The notes under the pieces are model-generated. The model did not search any database, was not told the DNA's origin, and saw only the letters and a program-made list of their open reading frames with translations. From Amycolatopsis methanolica 239 (GTDB taxonomy: Bacteria; Actinomycetota; Actinomycetes; Mycobacteriales; Pseudonocardiaceae): a stretch of 64,000 nucleotides of DNA. Made by a program: the position numbers and the translations under genes. The stretch covers positions 5,890,001 to 5,954,000 of the forward strand of contig NZ_CP009110.1 in assembly GCF_000739085.1 (NCBI RefSeq), given 5' to 3'. Below, one piece after another: positions 42,254 through 51,986 of this stretch (position 1 is its first letter; each line of letters begins with the position of its first letter).

Positions 42254-45200
42254 TCATTCGCCGAATGGCGGTTGGTAATCGTAGCCCAGATAAGGCTTGT
42301 ATTCGTATCCCAGGTTCACATGCGGGGAATCGGTTTCGTCGACGAGCGCGCGCACTTCCACATAATCCAGCCGGTTGTCCAGCTTCGCCAGTTCCAGTTC
42401 CGCGGCGAGGTCCCGGTCCGGGATCCGGCTGGCCACGTCGTCGAAGTAGTCCGGGTGCCCCTGCGCCACGACCCGGTTCTCCGCGGGCAGGTACCGGGAA
42501 CTGGGCTGGCCACCCGGCCCCTTGGCCTCGTGCACGATGTAGTGCGGCGGTTCACCCGGCTGGTAGTGCACCTCCCAGATCTGGTCGAACTTGCCGGACC
42601 CGGGTTTGCCGCCGTCGGTCGAGTGGCGCGGGATGATCTCGCCCAGCACGTCGCCCGTGTCGGCGTCGACCACCTGGTAGTGCTGGCTGCCCGGCCCGTG
42701 GTCCGGGGATTCGCGCAACGTGATCGGCCGGTCCGGGTACGCCTCGCTGAAATCGCGGTGCACGCGGTCGCGGATCGCGTGTTCGGCCGCCCGTTCCCCG
42801 AGCGCTTCCGACGCGTCGTTCTTCTGGTTGTGCGCGTCGACCCAGTCGTCGGCGTCCTCCGGGGTTTCCCGGTAGCGCTCGATCTTTTCCTCGCGGTCGG
42901 CGATCTTCTCGTCGATCGCGTCGTAGTCGTCGTCGCGCCAGTCCTGGCTGTGGTCCGGGTAGTCCGGCTGGTCGGCGTTGTCGGGGGTCGCCGGGCTGTC
43001 CGGGGTCGCGGGCGTGTCCGGTGTGGACGGATCCGGCGCGCCGCCGAGGTCGTCGGCCTGGCGGGTGGGCGGGTAGACGCGCGAACGGGCGTCGTCGAAC
43101 CCGAGCCGTTCGACCGGCGGCCGGTCCGACTTGAAGGCGGGCTTGCCGTCGACGAGGTCGAGCGGCGGCGGCGGGTTCCGCGGATCTACCCGGTTCGGGT
43201 TGACCACCAGTTCCTCCACGCCGTCCGCGCGGGTCCGCCGGTAGTAGTGCTCCTCGATGTACTTCGGGTCGGCGATGTTCTCGCGCGGTGTGCGGCCGTC
43301 GGGGCCGGGGCGGTCGCGCCAGTCGTCCGGCTCGTCGCCGCGGTCGCGGGCGTCGGCCGGGTCCACGTCCTGCTTGTCGGCGTCCCGGGTGCCCGGGGTG
43401 AAGCCGTCGTCGCCGGCGCGGGAGGTCGTGCCGTCCGGACGGTGGACCTCCCACTCCCCGGTCGGCGGGATCTTCGGGCGGCGGGTGCCGTCCGGGCCGA
43501 TCTCGTAGTCCGAGGAGTAGACCCGGCCCTGCGAGTCGCTCCAGCCCGGCCTGGTCGGGGCGAGCACCTCGGTGTCCAGCTCGCGGGACAGCCGGTTCGC
43601 GAAGCCGTTGGTGCTGCTGTCGCAGCCGAGCAGGCGGATGGGGCCGCCGTCGTAGCCCGGGTTGCGCCGCAGGATGTCGGCGAACTCCTCCGGGGTGTAG
43701 TGGCGGTCGCCGATGCGGGCGCGCCCGTCCGGGGTCACGTGCACGTCGACGGTGTGCCTGCCGTCCGGGTCGGGGCGGACGCGCTGCGGCAGGTCGCCCA
43801 TCTCCGGGTCGCCGGCGTGGTAGGAGGTGCCGGCCGGGGTCGGCTCGGCGTGGCGCTGGTTGACCTCGTCCGGGGTCAGCGGGTCCTGGTCGTGGGCGGT
43901 GTCCGGGCTGTCCTGTTCCGGACCGTCCTGGTGGGTGCCGTCCCGGTGCGGGTCGTCGTGGCGCGGGCTGTCCGGATCGGCGCGATGCGGGTCCGCGGTT
44001 CGGCCGGGGGCGTCGCCGCGGGCGGCGACCTCTGGCGGGCGGGTGCCGGGGGTGCCGCTCCAGGTGCCGCCCGGGCGCGCGGACGGCGAGGCCGGTGCGT
44101 TCGGCGAGGCGGGTGAGGCGGGTGCGGCGCCCGGGCTCTGCGGGCTGGACGGCGCATCCGCCTGGCGCGGCGAGGGCAGAGGCCCCGGCTCGGCCGGCGC
44201 GCGCGGGGTGGCCGGGGGCGCGACGGAACTCGCGGAGGTATGTCCGGAGCTGTGCGGAGCGCTCGCCCCGGACGGGCCGTCGGCGGACGGCCTGCTCGCC
44301 GGCGCGTCCGGTGAGTGGGGCCCACCGGGCGCATCCGCCCCGCCAGGCGAGCGCGGGCCGCTAGGCGCGTCCGGCCCGCCAGGCGAGTGCGGGCCGCTGG
44401 GCGAGCCCGGCGCGCCAGGCGAGTGCCGCCCACCGGGCGAGCCCAGCGCGTCCGGCGACCGCGGTGCGTCCGGCGAGTGCGGCCCACCGGGCGAGTGCGG
44501 CGACCCCGGCGCGTCCGGGGAATGCGCGGGTGTCCGGGGCGCGCTGCCAGCCTCCGGCGACCGGGAGGGCGCGTCGCCCGCGGAGGGCGTATCCGGCGCG
44601 TCGTCGGTGTTCCGCAGCGGCGGCCCACCTGGCCCGTCCGGTGATGACGGCGCGTCGGCATTCCGGACGGCGGTGCTCGGCGACCGGGGGCCGTCCACGT
44701 TCGGCAGGTCGACGTTGCGAGCACCGGCGGACGGGGCCGAGCCGTCCGCGCGCCCGAACCTGCGGCCGATCTTGGTCAGCTGCTGGATGATCTCATCCAA
44801 CTTGCCGATGATCCGGCTGATCCGCGGCGAGACGTTGCCGATGGTCTTGACCAGCTTGCGGATGAAGTCCGAAATCCGCGTCACCGCCGACGAGATCGCC
44901 GCCGTGGCCTGCGCGGCGATCAGCGGCGTGGCGAAGCCCAAGGTGCAGGCCGCCTCCAGCGCCCAGGTGATCAGCTTCCCGACCAGCTCGGCGACGATGT
45001 CGCGCACCATCTCGCGCACGAACCCGACGACCATCCCCATGATCATCACGCCGGTGGAGATGCCGTCGGCCAGTGACGCCGCCCCCGCGATCGCCTCGGC
45101 CTGTTCCGCGCCCGACCGGCGATAGGTGTCGGCGCCCTGGCCGGTCCAGCCCGCCGTGCCGCCGTCGACCTCGTTCTTCAGGTCACCGGCGACCGCGCCG

Positions 45201-45514
45201 ACCTCCTTGGCCACGTTCGCCCACGTGTCGGAGAACGACTGGATCACCGGCGGGTCCCCGGCCAGCCAGTCCAGCGCCTCCTTGAGCGGCCGCACGTGCT
45301 CGATCAGCCACGCGACCCCGTACTGCGCCAGCGTGCCCAGCGGGTCGATGACCATGGACAGCACCTCGAGACCGGTGCCGAGCGCCCCCAGCCCGCCCTC
45401 GACCCACGAGCCGTCCTTGATGCCGTTGGACAGGTCCTGCGCGGACTCGAGGATCCCGATGCCGGTGACCGCGGTCGTCTGCGATTGGGCCTGCGCGACG
45501 AGCGGGTTACTCAT
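42254..45514 (-). CDS. Large secreted polymorphic toxin: WXG-like head, protease-like domain, PD-(D/E)xK nuclease tail
   Basis: A 1,086-residue protein in four parts. Residues 1-255: a helical WXG/PPE-like head with AGWTGQGADTYRRSG (W-T-G at 123-125) and hydrophobic helices at about 150-210, typical of type VII secretion substrates. Residues 256-560: a low-complexity Pro/Ser/Gly/Asp linker. Residues 580-690: HTVDVHVTPDG, HYTPEEFADILRR, IRLLGCDSSTNGFANRLSRE, VLAPTRPGW. His592 and Cys631 resemble the dyad of C80-type autoprocessing domains (inference). Residues 860-1086: a charged helix, then a restriction-endonuclease-like toxin with FDQIWEVHY (Asp977) and IVHEAKGPGG (Glu996, Lys998). ATG overlaps the EspC-like stop. 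The protein probably damages DNA or RNA in rival cells. Confidence 0.85.
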   Translation of the reverse strand: MSNPLVAQAQSQTTAVTGIGILESAQDLSNGIKDGSWVEGGLGALGTGLEVLSMVIDPLGTLAQYGVAWLIEHVRPLKEALDWLAGDPPVIQSFSDTWANVAKEVGAVAGDLKNEVDGGTAGWTGQGADTYRRSGAEQAEAIAGAASLADGISTGVMIMGMVVGFVREMVRDIVAELVGKLITWALEAACTLGFATPLIAAQATAAISSAVTRISDFIRKLVKTIGNVSPRISRIIGKLDEIIQQLTKIGRRFGRADGSAPSAGARNVDLPNVDGPRSPSTAVRNADAPSSPDGPGGPPLRNTDDAPDTPSAGDAPSRSPEAGSAPRTPAHSPDAPGSPHSPGGPHSPDAPRSPDALGSPGGRHSPGAPGSPSGPHSPGGPDAPSGPRSPGGADAPGGPHSPDAPASRPSADGPSGASAPHSSGHTSASSVAPPATPRAPAEPGPLPSPRQADAPSSPQSPGAAPASPASPNAPASPSARPGGTWSGTPGTRPPEVAARGDAPGRTADPHRADPDSPRHDDPHRDGTHQDGPEQDSPDTAHDQDPLTPDEVNQRHAEPTPAGTSYHAGDPEMGDLPQRVRPDPDGRHTVDVHVTPDGRARIGDRHYTPEEFADILRRNPGYDGGPIRLLGCDSSTNGFANRLSRELDTEVLAPTRPGWSDSQGRVYSSDYEIGPDGTRRPKIPPTGEWEVHRPDGTTSRAGDDGFTPGTRDADKQDVDPADARDRGDEPDDWRDRPGPDGRTPRENIADPKYIEEHYYRRTRADGVEELVVNPNRVDPRNPPPPLDLVDGKPAFKSDRPPVERLGFDDARSRVYPPTRQADDLGGAPDPSTPDTPATPDSPATPDNADQPDYPDHSQDWRDDDYDAIDEKIADREEKIERYRETPEDADDWVDAHNQKNDASEALGERAAEHAIRDRVHRDFSEAYPDRPITLRESPDHGPGSQHYQVVDADTGDVLGEIIPRHSTDGGKPGSGKFDQIWEVHYQPGEPPHYIVHEAKGPGGQPSSRYLPAENRVVAQGHPDYFDDVASRIPDRDLAAELELAKLDNRLDYVEVRALVDETDSPHVNLGYEYKPYLGYDYQPPFGE
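44284..44542 (-). repeat. Coding repeats in the toxin linker
   Basis: About 7-15 degenerate units of GSPxGPHSPGGP/DAP type are encoded here, giving a period of about 18-36 bases rich in GGGCGAG and CCGGCG. It is coding and in frame, not CRISPR. The linker likely holds the head and toxin apart. Confidence 0.7.
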
Positions 45515-45888
45515 GTCAGGGGCTCACCCAGCTGCTTGACCGTCTGCCGGGTGCTGTCGTCCTGTCCGTCGTAGTTGGTGACCGTCGTGCGGATGTTGCC
45601 CGCGGTGCCGCTGACCGACTCCGTCGCCACCTCCAGCGCGCGGACGCCCATCTGTTCGAACGGGTCGAGCATCATCGCGAACGGCTGGCAGATCACCCCG
45701 AACGCGCTGTTGTCCATGCTCACCTGGCGGGCCGCCTCGACAGCGGTCTGCAAGCGTTCCGCCAGCCCGTCGACCTTGCCGGCGTGCGTGCCGAGCTCGT
45801 CGGTGAGCACCTCGTAGCCGTTGGCGGCGCCACGGGCGGCGGAACCGCCCGCCCTGGTGCCCGCGCCCCGCGCGAAGCTGCTGGTCAT
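45511..45888 (-). CDS. EspC/WXG-type small secretion-associated protein
   Basis: A 125-residue helical protein resembling the ESX-1 secretion-associated EspC/DUF2580 family (YEVLTDELGTHAGKVDGLAE ... YDGQDDSTRQTVKQLGEPLT). The segment QVSMDNSAFGVICQPFAMML is typical of the family. Its TGA overlaps the ATG of the toxin (ATGA), so it is probably the co-folding or co-exported partner. No WxG motif is visible. It follows the YbaB-like gene by 8 nt. The start is an ATG. Confidence 0.82.
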   Translation of the reverse strand: MTSSFARGAGTRAGGSAARGAANGYEVLTDELGTHAGKVDGLAERLQTAVEAARQVSMDNSAFGVICQPFAMMLDPFEQMGVRALEVATESVSGTAGNIRTTVTNYDGQDDSTRQTVKQLGEPLT

Positions 45889-45896
45889 CGCTCCCC

Positions 45897-46415
45897 CTAG
45901 TCGCGTCGCAGGAAGGACTGGTCGCCGAAGTCGTCGTCGTCATCGCGCCGGGGCGGCGCCGGGCGGCGCGGCGGCCGGGGCGGCTCGTCGTCGGCCTCGT
46001 TCTCGATCCGCAGCTGACGGCCCGGGGCGGGCGGCTCGGGGTCCTCCGGCGGGGCCTCCGGGAAGTTCTCGGCCGCGGTCCGCACGATGTGCTGCGCCGC
46101 GCTGTCCGACTCGCCCACCGTCCCGGCCACGATCTCCTGGATGACCTGCGGGTACTTCGACTGGGCCTTCTGCATCGCCTTGAGCACGTTCGCCGCGATC
46201 TCGTCCGGGCTCATGCCGCGGACGGCGTCGGTCATGCGCACGTCGGTGGGGATGCCGTTGTTGCCGACGGTCACGCTGACCGCCCCGTTCGCCACCGATT
46301 CGGTGATCGAGATCTGCTCGACCTCGTGCTGCATCGCCTGGAAGCGCTGCGACCGCTCGACCGCGTTGCGCTCCCAGTCCCCGAGCATGCGCTCGATGTC
46401 CGACAGGTCCGCCAC
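45897..46415 (-). CDS. YbaB/EbfC-like protein of the secretion cassette
   Basis: A 172-residue protein. The N-terminal 100 residues fit the YbaB/EbfC fold (ERMLGDWERNAVERSQRFQA, then VSVTVGNNGIPTDVRMTDAV and MSPDEIAANVLKAMQKAQ). The C-terminal 60 residues are Pro/Arg/Asp-rich and probably disordered. YbaB-like genes next to EspC/WXG genes are common in actinobacterial type VII secretion substrate operons, where they may act as chaperones or DNA-binding regulators. GTG at 46415 follows GGAAGGGG. It is the first gene of the cassette. Confidence 0.82.
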   Translation of the reverse strand: MADLSDIERMLGDWERNAVERSQRFQAMQHEVEQISITESVANGAVSVTVGNNGIPTDVRMTDAVRGMSPDEIAANVLKAMQKAQSKYPQVIQEIVAGTVGESDSAAQHIVRTAAENFPEAPPEDPEPPAPGRQLRIENEADDEPPRPPRRPAPPRRDDDDDFGDQSFLRRD

Positions 46416-46546
46416 CGAAACCCCTTCCGCTCTTCCTGCAGACGGTCCGGCGACCGTACCGGTTCCACACCCGCCCCGTACTCGATATCAGCAGGTCCCA
46501 TACTCGTCCGGATGGACGCTGGACCGATCAAGTGAGGAATCCCAAA

Positions 46547-46566
46547 CCCGAGTCCCGGGACTTGGG
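46547..46566. promoter_or_regulatory. 20-bp palindrome upstream of kgd
   Basis: CCCGAGTCCCGGGACTTGGG is symmetric except for one G-T pair. It lies about 100 bp before kgd and 130 bp from the divergent toxin cassette, so it could serve either. No matching element was seen elsewhere in the window. Confidence 0.45.
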
Positions 46567-46663
46567 CCACTTCGGTCACAACGGCGAACGCGAGGGGGGT
46601 TAGCCTGGTAGGCGCATCAAGCGGACAACAAGATCGAGATATGGATAGAGGCGAGTCCCTGCC

Positions 46664-49600
46664 GTGTCCAGCAGCAGCCCTGCGTCACAGTTCGGCCCCA
46701 ACGAATGGCTCGTCGAGGAGATGTACGACCAGTTCCTCGCCGACCCCTCTTCAGTAGACGCCGCATGGCACGAGTTCTTCTCGGACTTCAAGCCGACGCA
46801 GACCACGGAGTCGAAGCCGGACGCCGCACCCGCGCCCGTCCGTGAGCAGCCCGCCAAGCCGGGCAACGGCCAGGTCAACCAGGCTGCGACGGCCCCGGCC
46901 GCGCCCGCCCAGCCGAAGCCCGCCGCCAAGCCGGCCGCGCAACCCGCCAAGCCGGCCGCCGCCAAGCCCGCCGCCGCGAAGCCGGCCGCCGCGGCGACGA
47001 AGCCGGCCGCCGAGCCGGAGAGCAAGCAGCTGCGGGGCGCCGCGGCCGCGATCGCCAAGAACATGGACGCCTCGCTGGCCGTGCCGACCGCCACCAGCGT
47101 GCGCGCGGTCCCGGCCAAGCTGATGGCCGACAACCGCATCGTCATCAACAACCACCTCAAGCGCACCCGCGGCGGGAAGATCTCGTTCACGCACCTCATC
47201 GGCTACGCCATGGTGCGGGCGCTGCAGGACTTCCCGAACATGAACCGGCACTACGCCCTGGTCGACGGCAAGCCGCACGCCGTCACGCCGGAGCACGTGA
47301 ACCTCGGCCTCGCCATCGACATGAAGGGCAAGGACGGGGGGCGCGCGCTGGTCGTCGCCTCAATCAAGAACTGCGAGAACATGACGTTCCGCCAGTTCTG
47401 GCAGGCCTACGAGGACATCGTCAAGAAGGCCCGCAACAACAAGCTGACCGCGGACGACTTCGCGGGCACCACCATTTCGCTGACCAACCCGGGCGGCATC
47501 GGCACCAACCACTCGGTGCCGCGGCTGCAGGCCGGGCAGGGCGCGATCATCGGCGTCGGCGCCATGCAGTACCCGGCGCACTTCGAGGGCACCAGCGAGG
47601 AGACCCTCGTCAAGCTGGGCATCAGCAAGATCATGACGCTGACCTCGACCTACGACCACCGCATCATCCAGGGTGCCGAGTCGGGCGAGTACCTCAAGCG
47701 CATCCACGAGTTGCTGCTCGGCGAGGACGGCTTCTACGACGACATCTTCACGTCGCTGCGGCTGCCCTACGAGCCGGTCCGCTGGGTCTCCGACATCCCC
47801 GAGGGCGAGATCGACAAGACCGCCCGGGTACTGGAGCTGATCGACGCGTACCGGATGCGCGGCCACCTGATGGCCGACACCGACCCGCTGAACTACCGCC
47901 AGCGCCGCCACGAGGACCTGGACGTCCTCTCGCACGGCCTGACCCTGTGGGACCTGGACCGCGAGTTCGCGGTCGGCGGGTTCGCCGGCCAGCAGAAGAT
48001 GAAGCTGCGCGACGTGCTGGGCGTGCTGCGTGACTCCTACTGCCGGACCGTCGGCGTCGAGTACACCCACATCCTGGACCCGGAGGAGCGCCGCTGGATC
48101 CAGGACCGCGTGGAGGTCCCGCACGCCAAGCCGGACCCCAATGTCCAGAAGTACATCCTGTCGAAGCTGAACGCGGCCGAGGCGTTCGAGACGTTCCTGC
48201 AGACGAAGTACGTCGGCCAGAAGCGGTTCTCGCTGGAGGGCGGCGAGACCGTCATCCCGATGCTGGACACCGTCCTGGACAAGGCCGCCGAGCACGAGCT
48301 CGACGAGGTCGTCATCGGCATGCCGCACCGCGGCCGCCTCAACGTGCTGGCCAACATCGTCGGCAAGCCGATCTCGCAGATCTTCCAGGAGTTCGAGGGC
48401 AACCTCGACCCGGGCCAGGCGCACGGCTCCGGCGACGTGAAGTACCACCTGGGCGCGGAGGGCAAGTACTTCCGCATGTTCGGCGACGGCGAGACCCGGG
48501 TGTCGCTGACCGCGAACCCGTCGCACCTGGAGACCGTCGACCCGGTGCTCGAAGGCATCGTCCGCGCGAAGCAGGACATCCTCGACAAGGGCGACAGCGA
48601 CACCGGCGGCTTCTCGGTGCTACCCGTGCTGCTGCACGGTGACGCGGCGTTCGCCGGCCAGGGTGTCGTGGCGGAGACGCTGAACCTGGCGCTGCTGCGC
48701 GGCTACCGCACCGGCGGCACCGTGCACATCATCATCAACAACCAGGTCGGCTTCACCACCGCACCGGAGCACTCGCGGTCTTCGCAGTACGCGACGGACG
48801 TGGCGAAGATGATCGGCGCCCCGATCTTCCACGTGAACGGCGACGACCCGGAGGCAGCGCACTGGGTGGCCAAGCTGGCCGTCGACTACCGCCAGGCGTT
48901 CAACAAGGACGTCGTCATCGACATGATCTGCTACCGCCGCCGCGGCCACAACGAGGGCGACGACCCGTCGATGACGCAGCCGGCGATGTACGACATCATC
49001 GACACGAAGCGTTCGGTGCGGAAGACCTACACCGAGTCGCTGATCGGCCGCGGTGACATCTCGGTCGAGGAGGCCGAGGCCGCGCTGCGGGACTTCTCGA
49101 GCCAGCTGGAGCACGTCTTCAACGAGGTCCGCGAGCTGGAGAAGCACCCGATCGCACCGAGCCCCTCCGTCGAGGAGGAGCAACAGGTGCCCGCGAAGGT
49201 GCCGACCGCGGTGCCCGCCGAGGTGATCGAGCGGATCGGTGACGCGTTCGTCAACGTCCCCGAGGGCTTCACCCCGCACCCGCGCGTCAAGCCGGTCATG
49301 GAGCGGCGGTACAAGATGTCCCGCGAGGGCGGCGTCGACTGGGCCTTCGGCGAGCTGCTCGCGTTCGGTTCGCTGGCGATGGAGGGCCGCCTGGTGCGGC
49401 TGTCCGGCCAGGACTCTCGCCGCGGCACGTTCACGCAGCGCCACTCGGTGCTGATCGACCGCAAGACCGGCCGGGAGTACGCGCCGCTGCAGAACCTGGC
49501 CGAGGACCAGGGCCGCGTGATGATCTACGACTCGGCCCTGTCCGAGTACGCGGCGGTCGGTTTCGAGTACGGCTACTCGGTGGCCAACAGCGACGCGCTC

Positions 49601-50359
49601 GTGCTGTGGGAAGCCCAGTTCGGCGACTTCGTCAACGGCGCCCAGACGGTCATCGACGAGTACATCTCGTCCGGTGAGGCGAAGTGGGGCCAACGGTCGG
49701 ACGTCGTGCTGCTGCTGCCGCACGGCCACGAGGGCCAGGGCCCGGACCACACGTCGGGCCGCATCGAGCGGTTCCTGTCGCTGTGCGCCGAGGGGTCGAT
49801 GACCGTGGCGGTCCCGTCGACCCCGGCGAACTACTTTCACCTGCTGCGACGCCACGCGCTGGACGGCATCCAGCGCCCGCTGATCGTCTTCACGCCGAAG
49901 TCGATGCTGCGCAACAAGGCGGCGACGTCCGGCCTGGAGGACTTCACCGGCGACTCGAAGTTCATGTCGGTGATCGACGACGCCGAGGTGGAGCCCGGCA
50001 AGGTCCGGAAGGTGCTGCTGACCTCCGGCAAGCTCTACTGGGAGCTGGTGGCCGAGCGGGCCAAGCGCGACGCCGACGATGTGGCCATCGTGCGCATCGA
50101 GCAGTACTACCCGCTGCCGAAGAAGAAGCTGCTGGCGGCGCTCGAGCGCTACACCGGCGCCGAGGTCGTGTGGGTCCAGGAGGAGCCCGAGAACCAGGGC
50201 GCGTGGCCGTTCTTCGGCCTCCACCTGCCGCGCATGTTCCCGGACGTGCTCGGCAAGCTGGACGTCGTCTCGCGGCGTCCGATGGCCGCCCCGTCGGCCG
50301 GCTCGTCGAAGGTGCACGAGGTGGAGCAGAAGGCGCTGATCGCCAAGGCCTTCAGCTGA
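46664..50359 (+). CDS. kgd: Multifunctional 2-oxoglutarate decarboxylase/dehydrogenase E1-E2
   Basis: A 1,231-residue fusion typical of actinobacteria. The short N-terminal E1 leader ([20 protein letters not shown]) is followed by a 70-residue Ala/Pro/Lys linker. The E2o-type acyltransferase domain (to about residue 365) has catalytic His332 in [14 protein letters not shown]. The E1 thiamine-diphosphate dehydrogenase then has [28 protein letters not shown] and [16 protein letters not shown]. It converts 2-oxoglutarate to succinyl-CoA (with Lpd and AceF) or to succinate semialdehyde. In mycobacteria GarA inhibits it. GTG at 46664 ([16 protein letters not shown]) follows AGAGGCGAG. Confidence 0.97.
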   Translation: MSSSSPASQFGPNEWLVEEMYDQFLADPSSVDAAWHEFFSDFKPTQTTESKPDAAPAPVREQPAKPGNGQVNQAATAPAAPAQPKPAAKPAAQPAKPAAAKPAAAKPAAAATKPAAEPESKQLRGAAAAIAKNMDASLAVPTATSVRAVPAKLMADNRIVINNHLKRTRGGKISFTHLIGYAMVRALQDFPNMNRHYALVDGKPHAVTPEHVNLGLAIDMKGKDGGRALVVASIKNCENMTFRQFWQAYEDIVKKARNNKLTADDFAGTTISLTNPGGIGTNHSVPRLQAGQGAIIGVGAMQYPAHFEGTSEETLVKLGISKIMTLTSTYDHRIIQGAESGEYLKRIHELLLGEDGFYDDIFTSLRLPYEPVRWVSDIPEGEIDKTARVLELIDAYRMRGHLMADTDPLNYRQRRHEDLDVLSHGLTLWDLDREFAVGGFAGQQKMKLRDVLGVLRDSYCRTVGVEYTHILDPEERRWIQDRVEVPHAKPDPNVQKYILSKLNAAEAFETFLQTKYVGQKRFSLEGGETVIPMLDTVLDKAAEHELDEVVIGMPHRGRLNVLANIVGKPISQIFQEFEGNLDPGQAHGSGDVKYHLGAEGKYFRMFGDGETRVSLTANPSHLETVDPVLEGIVRAKQDILDKGDSDTGGFSVLPVLLHGDAAFAGQGVVAETLNLALLRGYRTGGTVHIIINNQVGFTTAPEHSRSSQYATDVAKMIGAPIFHVNGDDPEAAHWVAKLAVDYRQAFNKDVVIDMICYRRRGHNEGDDPSMTQPAMYDIIDTKRSVRKTYTESLIGRGDISVEEAEAALRDFSSQLEHVFNEVRELEKHPIAPSPSVEEEQQVPAKVPTAVPAEVIERIGDAFVNVPEGFTPHPRVKPVMERRYKMSREGGVDWAFGELLAFGSLAMEGRLVRLSGQDSRRGTFTQRHSVLIDRKTGREYAPLQNLAEDQGRVMIYDSALSEYAAVGFEYGYSVANSDALVLWEAQFGDFVNGAQTVIDEYISSGEAKWGQRSDVVLLLPHGHEGQGPDHTSGRIERFLSLCAEGSMTVAVPSTPANYFHLLRRHALDGIQRPLIVFTPKSMLRNKAATSGLEDFTGDSKFMSVIDDAEVEPGKVRKVLLTSGKLYWELVAERAKRDADDVAIVRIEQYYPLPKKKLLAALERYTGAEVVWVQEEPENQGAWPFFGLHLPRMFPDVLGKLDVVSRRPMAAPSAGSSKVHEVEQKALIAKAFS

Positions 50360-50374
50360 CCTAGCAACAAAAAA

Positions 50375-50423
50375 AGAAGAGCGCCCTCCCCAGCCCTGGG
50401 GAGGGCGCCCTTCTTTTCTTTTT
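50375..50423 (+). terminator. Intrinsic terminator of kgd
   Basis: A 13-bp perfect stem (GCGCCCTCCCCAG / CTGGGGAGGGCGC) with a CC loop is extended by five more pairs after one mismatch. It is followed by TTCTTTTCTTTTT. It starts about 15 nt after the kgd stop and is the clearest terminator in the window. Confidence 0.93.
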
Positions 50424-50424
50424 C

Positions 50425-50643
50425 AGCGAACCGCAAGCCGGCAACGCAAAGCAAGCGACTACCCCAACCAGACATCGGGGGCGGGGGTGGTCGAAGGTGA
50501 CCTTTCAAGCGCCGTGAGGCGCTGTTTCCGCCCGCAGGGTGGGCTCTTCGCCGTGTCAGGCGGCGGCTCTAAAGATCAAAAGAGTCCTCGCCGTACTGGC
50601 AGGCGACGGGCTACCTTTGGTTCAAAGACTGGCGCTAGGCGCC
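50425..50643 (-). repeat. Intergenic repeat, copy C (inverted)
   Basis: On the minus strand this copy begins inside the subtilisin's last codons (ACCGGCGCCTAGCGCCA, with the TAG stop). It shares TCTTTGAACCAA-GGTAGC, GGCGAGGACT, TTGATCTTTA and the CGCCTCACGGCGC hairpin with copy B. CGACCACCCCCGCCCC is shared with copy A. It is convergent between kgd and the S8 gene. It contains no gene. Confidence 0.8.
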
Positions 50644-51825
50644 GGTGTAGAGCAGGGTGTTGGGGCTGTTCGTTCCTGCGCTCGTGACTTTGCCCGTCGT
50701 GGCCGCTGCCACCAGAGCGTCTCGCACCTGTTGGGGCGTCGCGGAGGTGTGGGTTGCCAGGTAGAGCGCTGCGGCTCCGGCGACGTGGGGCGTTGCCATC
50801 GAGGTGCCGCTGATGGTGTTCGTGGCGCTCGTGCTGCCGATCCAGTCCGACTTGATGCTGCTGCCGGGCGCGAAGATGTCCAGGCAGCTCCCGTAGTTCG
50901 AGTAGCTCGCCCGTGCGTCCGTGCTCGTCGTGGCTCCGACAGTGATCGCCGCCGGGACGCGGGACGGGGACGAGCTGCAGGCGTTCGCGTTGCTGTTGCC
51001 CGCCGCGACCGCGTACGTCACGCCCGCCGCGATCGACGCCTTCACCGCGTTGTCCACGGCCGTCGACACGCCGCCGCCGAGGCTCATGTTCGCCACCGCC
51101 GGCTTCACCGCGTTCTGCGTGACCCACTCGATGCCGGCGATCACCTGGTCGTAGGTGCCCGAACCCTCGCAGTCGAGCACCCGCACGGCGGTCAACCGCA
51201 CCCCCTTCGCCACACCGTATGCCGAACCACCGACAGTTCCGGCGACGTGCGTGCCGTGGCCGTTGCAGTCGCTGGCGTTCGAGTCACCGTCGACGAAGTC
51301 GTAGCCGGACGTCGCACGGCCGCCGAAGTCGCTGTGCGTCAGGTTGATGCCGGTGTCGATGATGTAGGCGTGCACGTTCGACGCGGTGGTCGAGTAGTTG
51401 TATGCCTGGTTAAGCGGCAGGTTGCGCTGGTCGACGCGGTCCAGGCCCCACGACGGCGGGTTGGTCTGCGTGGCGGTGATCGTGACGCGCCGGTTCTGCT
51501 CCACGAACGCCACCGACGGATCGGCCGCGACCCGCTTCGCCTGCGACTCGCTCATCGACGCCGAATAGCCGTGCAGCGCACGCGAGAACGTCTGACGCAC
51601 GTTGCCGCCTAGCTTGCCGGTCACCTCGCTGACCAGCGAAGACACCGGTGACGACGAGTCTTTGAACACCACAATGTAGCTGCCGGAGATCGCGCCGGGC
51701 GCATCCGCGCCGACGATCGATCCCTCCTGGGCGGAAGCCGGGGCGGTGAACCCGACGGTCGCGACCGCCGCGGCCGCGAGCGCCACACCGGCTGATCTGG
51801 CCTTGCTGAGCAGGGACTTGGACAT
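50635..51825 (-). CDS. Secreted subtilisin-like serine protease (S8 family)
   Basis: A 396-residue exported protease. A signal peptide (MSKSLLSKARSAGVALAAAA, cut after ASA) is followed by an I9 propeptide (GSYIVVFKDSSSPVSSLVSE, to about residue 110). The mature domain has catalytic Asp in AYIIDTGINL, His in NGHGTHVAGTVGG and Ser in ISGTSMATPHVAGAA, with the oxyanion Asn in AAAGNSNA. ATG at 51825 follows AAGGAGGACTC. It probably degrades protein outside the cell. The stop codon (TAG) is within repeat copy C. Confidence 0.96.
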   Translation of the reverse strand: MSKSLLSKARSAGVALAAAAVATVGFTAPASAQEGSIVGADAPGAISGSYIVVFKDSSSPVSSLVSEVTGKLGGNVRQTFSRALHGYSASMSESQAKRVAADPSVAFVEQNRRVTITATQTNPPSWGLDRVDQRNLPLNQAYNYSTTASNVHAYIIDTGINLTHSDFGGRATSGYDFVDGDSNASDCNGHGTHVAGTVGGSAYGVAKGVRLTAVRVLDCEGSGTYDQVIAGIEWVTQNAVKPAVANMSLGGGVSTAVDNAVKASIAAGVTYAVAAGNSNANACSSSPSRVPAAITVGATTSTDARASYSNYGSCLDIFAPGSSIKSDWIGSTSATNTISGTSMATPHVAGAAALYLATHTSATPQQVRDALVAAATTGKVTSAGTNSPNTLLYTGA

Positions 51826-51986
51826 GAGTCCTCCTTGGCAGGGCCGGCGCGATGAGCTGGGGAATCGCCCACCGCACCGCAAGGGGTGAGACTTTTTCAC
51901 GGTAGGACCGCGTCACCGCCCCGCGGAAGGACTGGCACCCGGGTGGCTCCCGGCGAAAGTAGGGCGGACCAGCCGCCCGGTCTGGA

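Noticed and set aside
41552..44116. 854-codon plus-strand frame opposite the toxin gene
   Set aside because: Arg/Val/Gly-rich shadow; the minus frame has domain structure and codon bias.
44284..44542. CRISPR-like periodicity
   Set aside because: Repeats are in frame and encode a Pro/Ser/Gly linker; units are not constant and there are no spacers.
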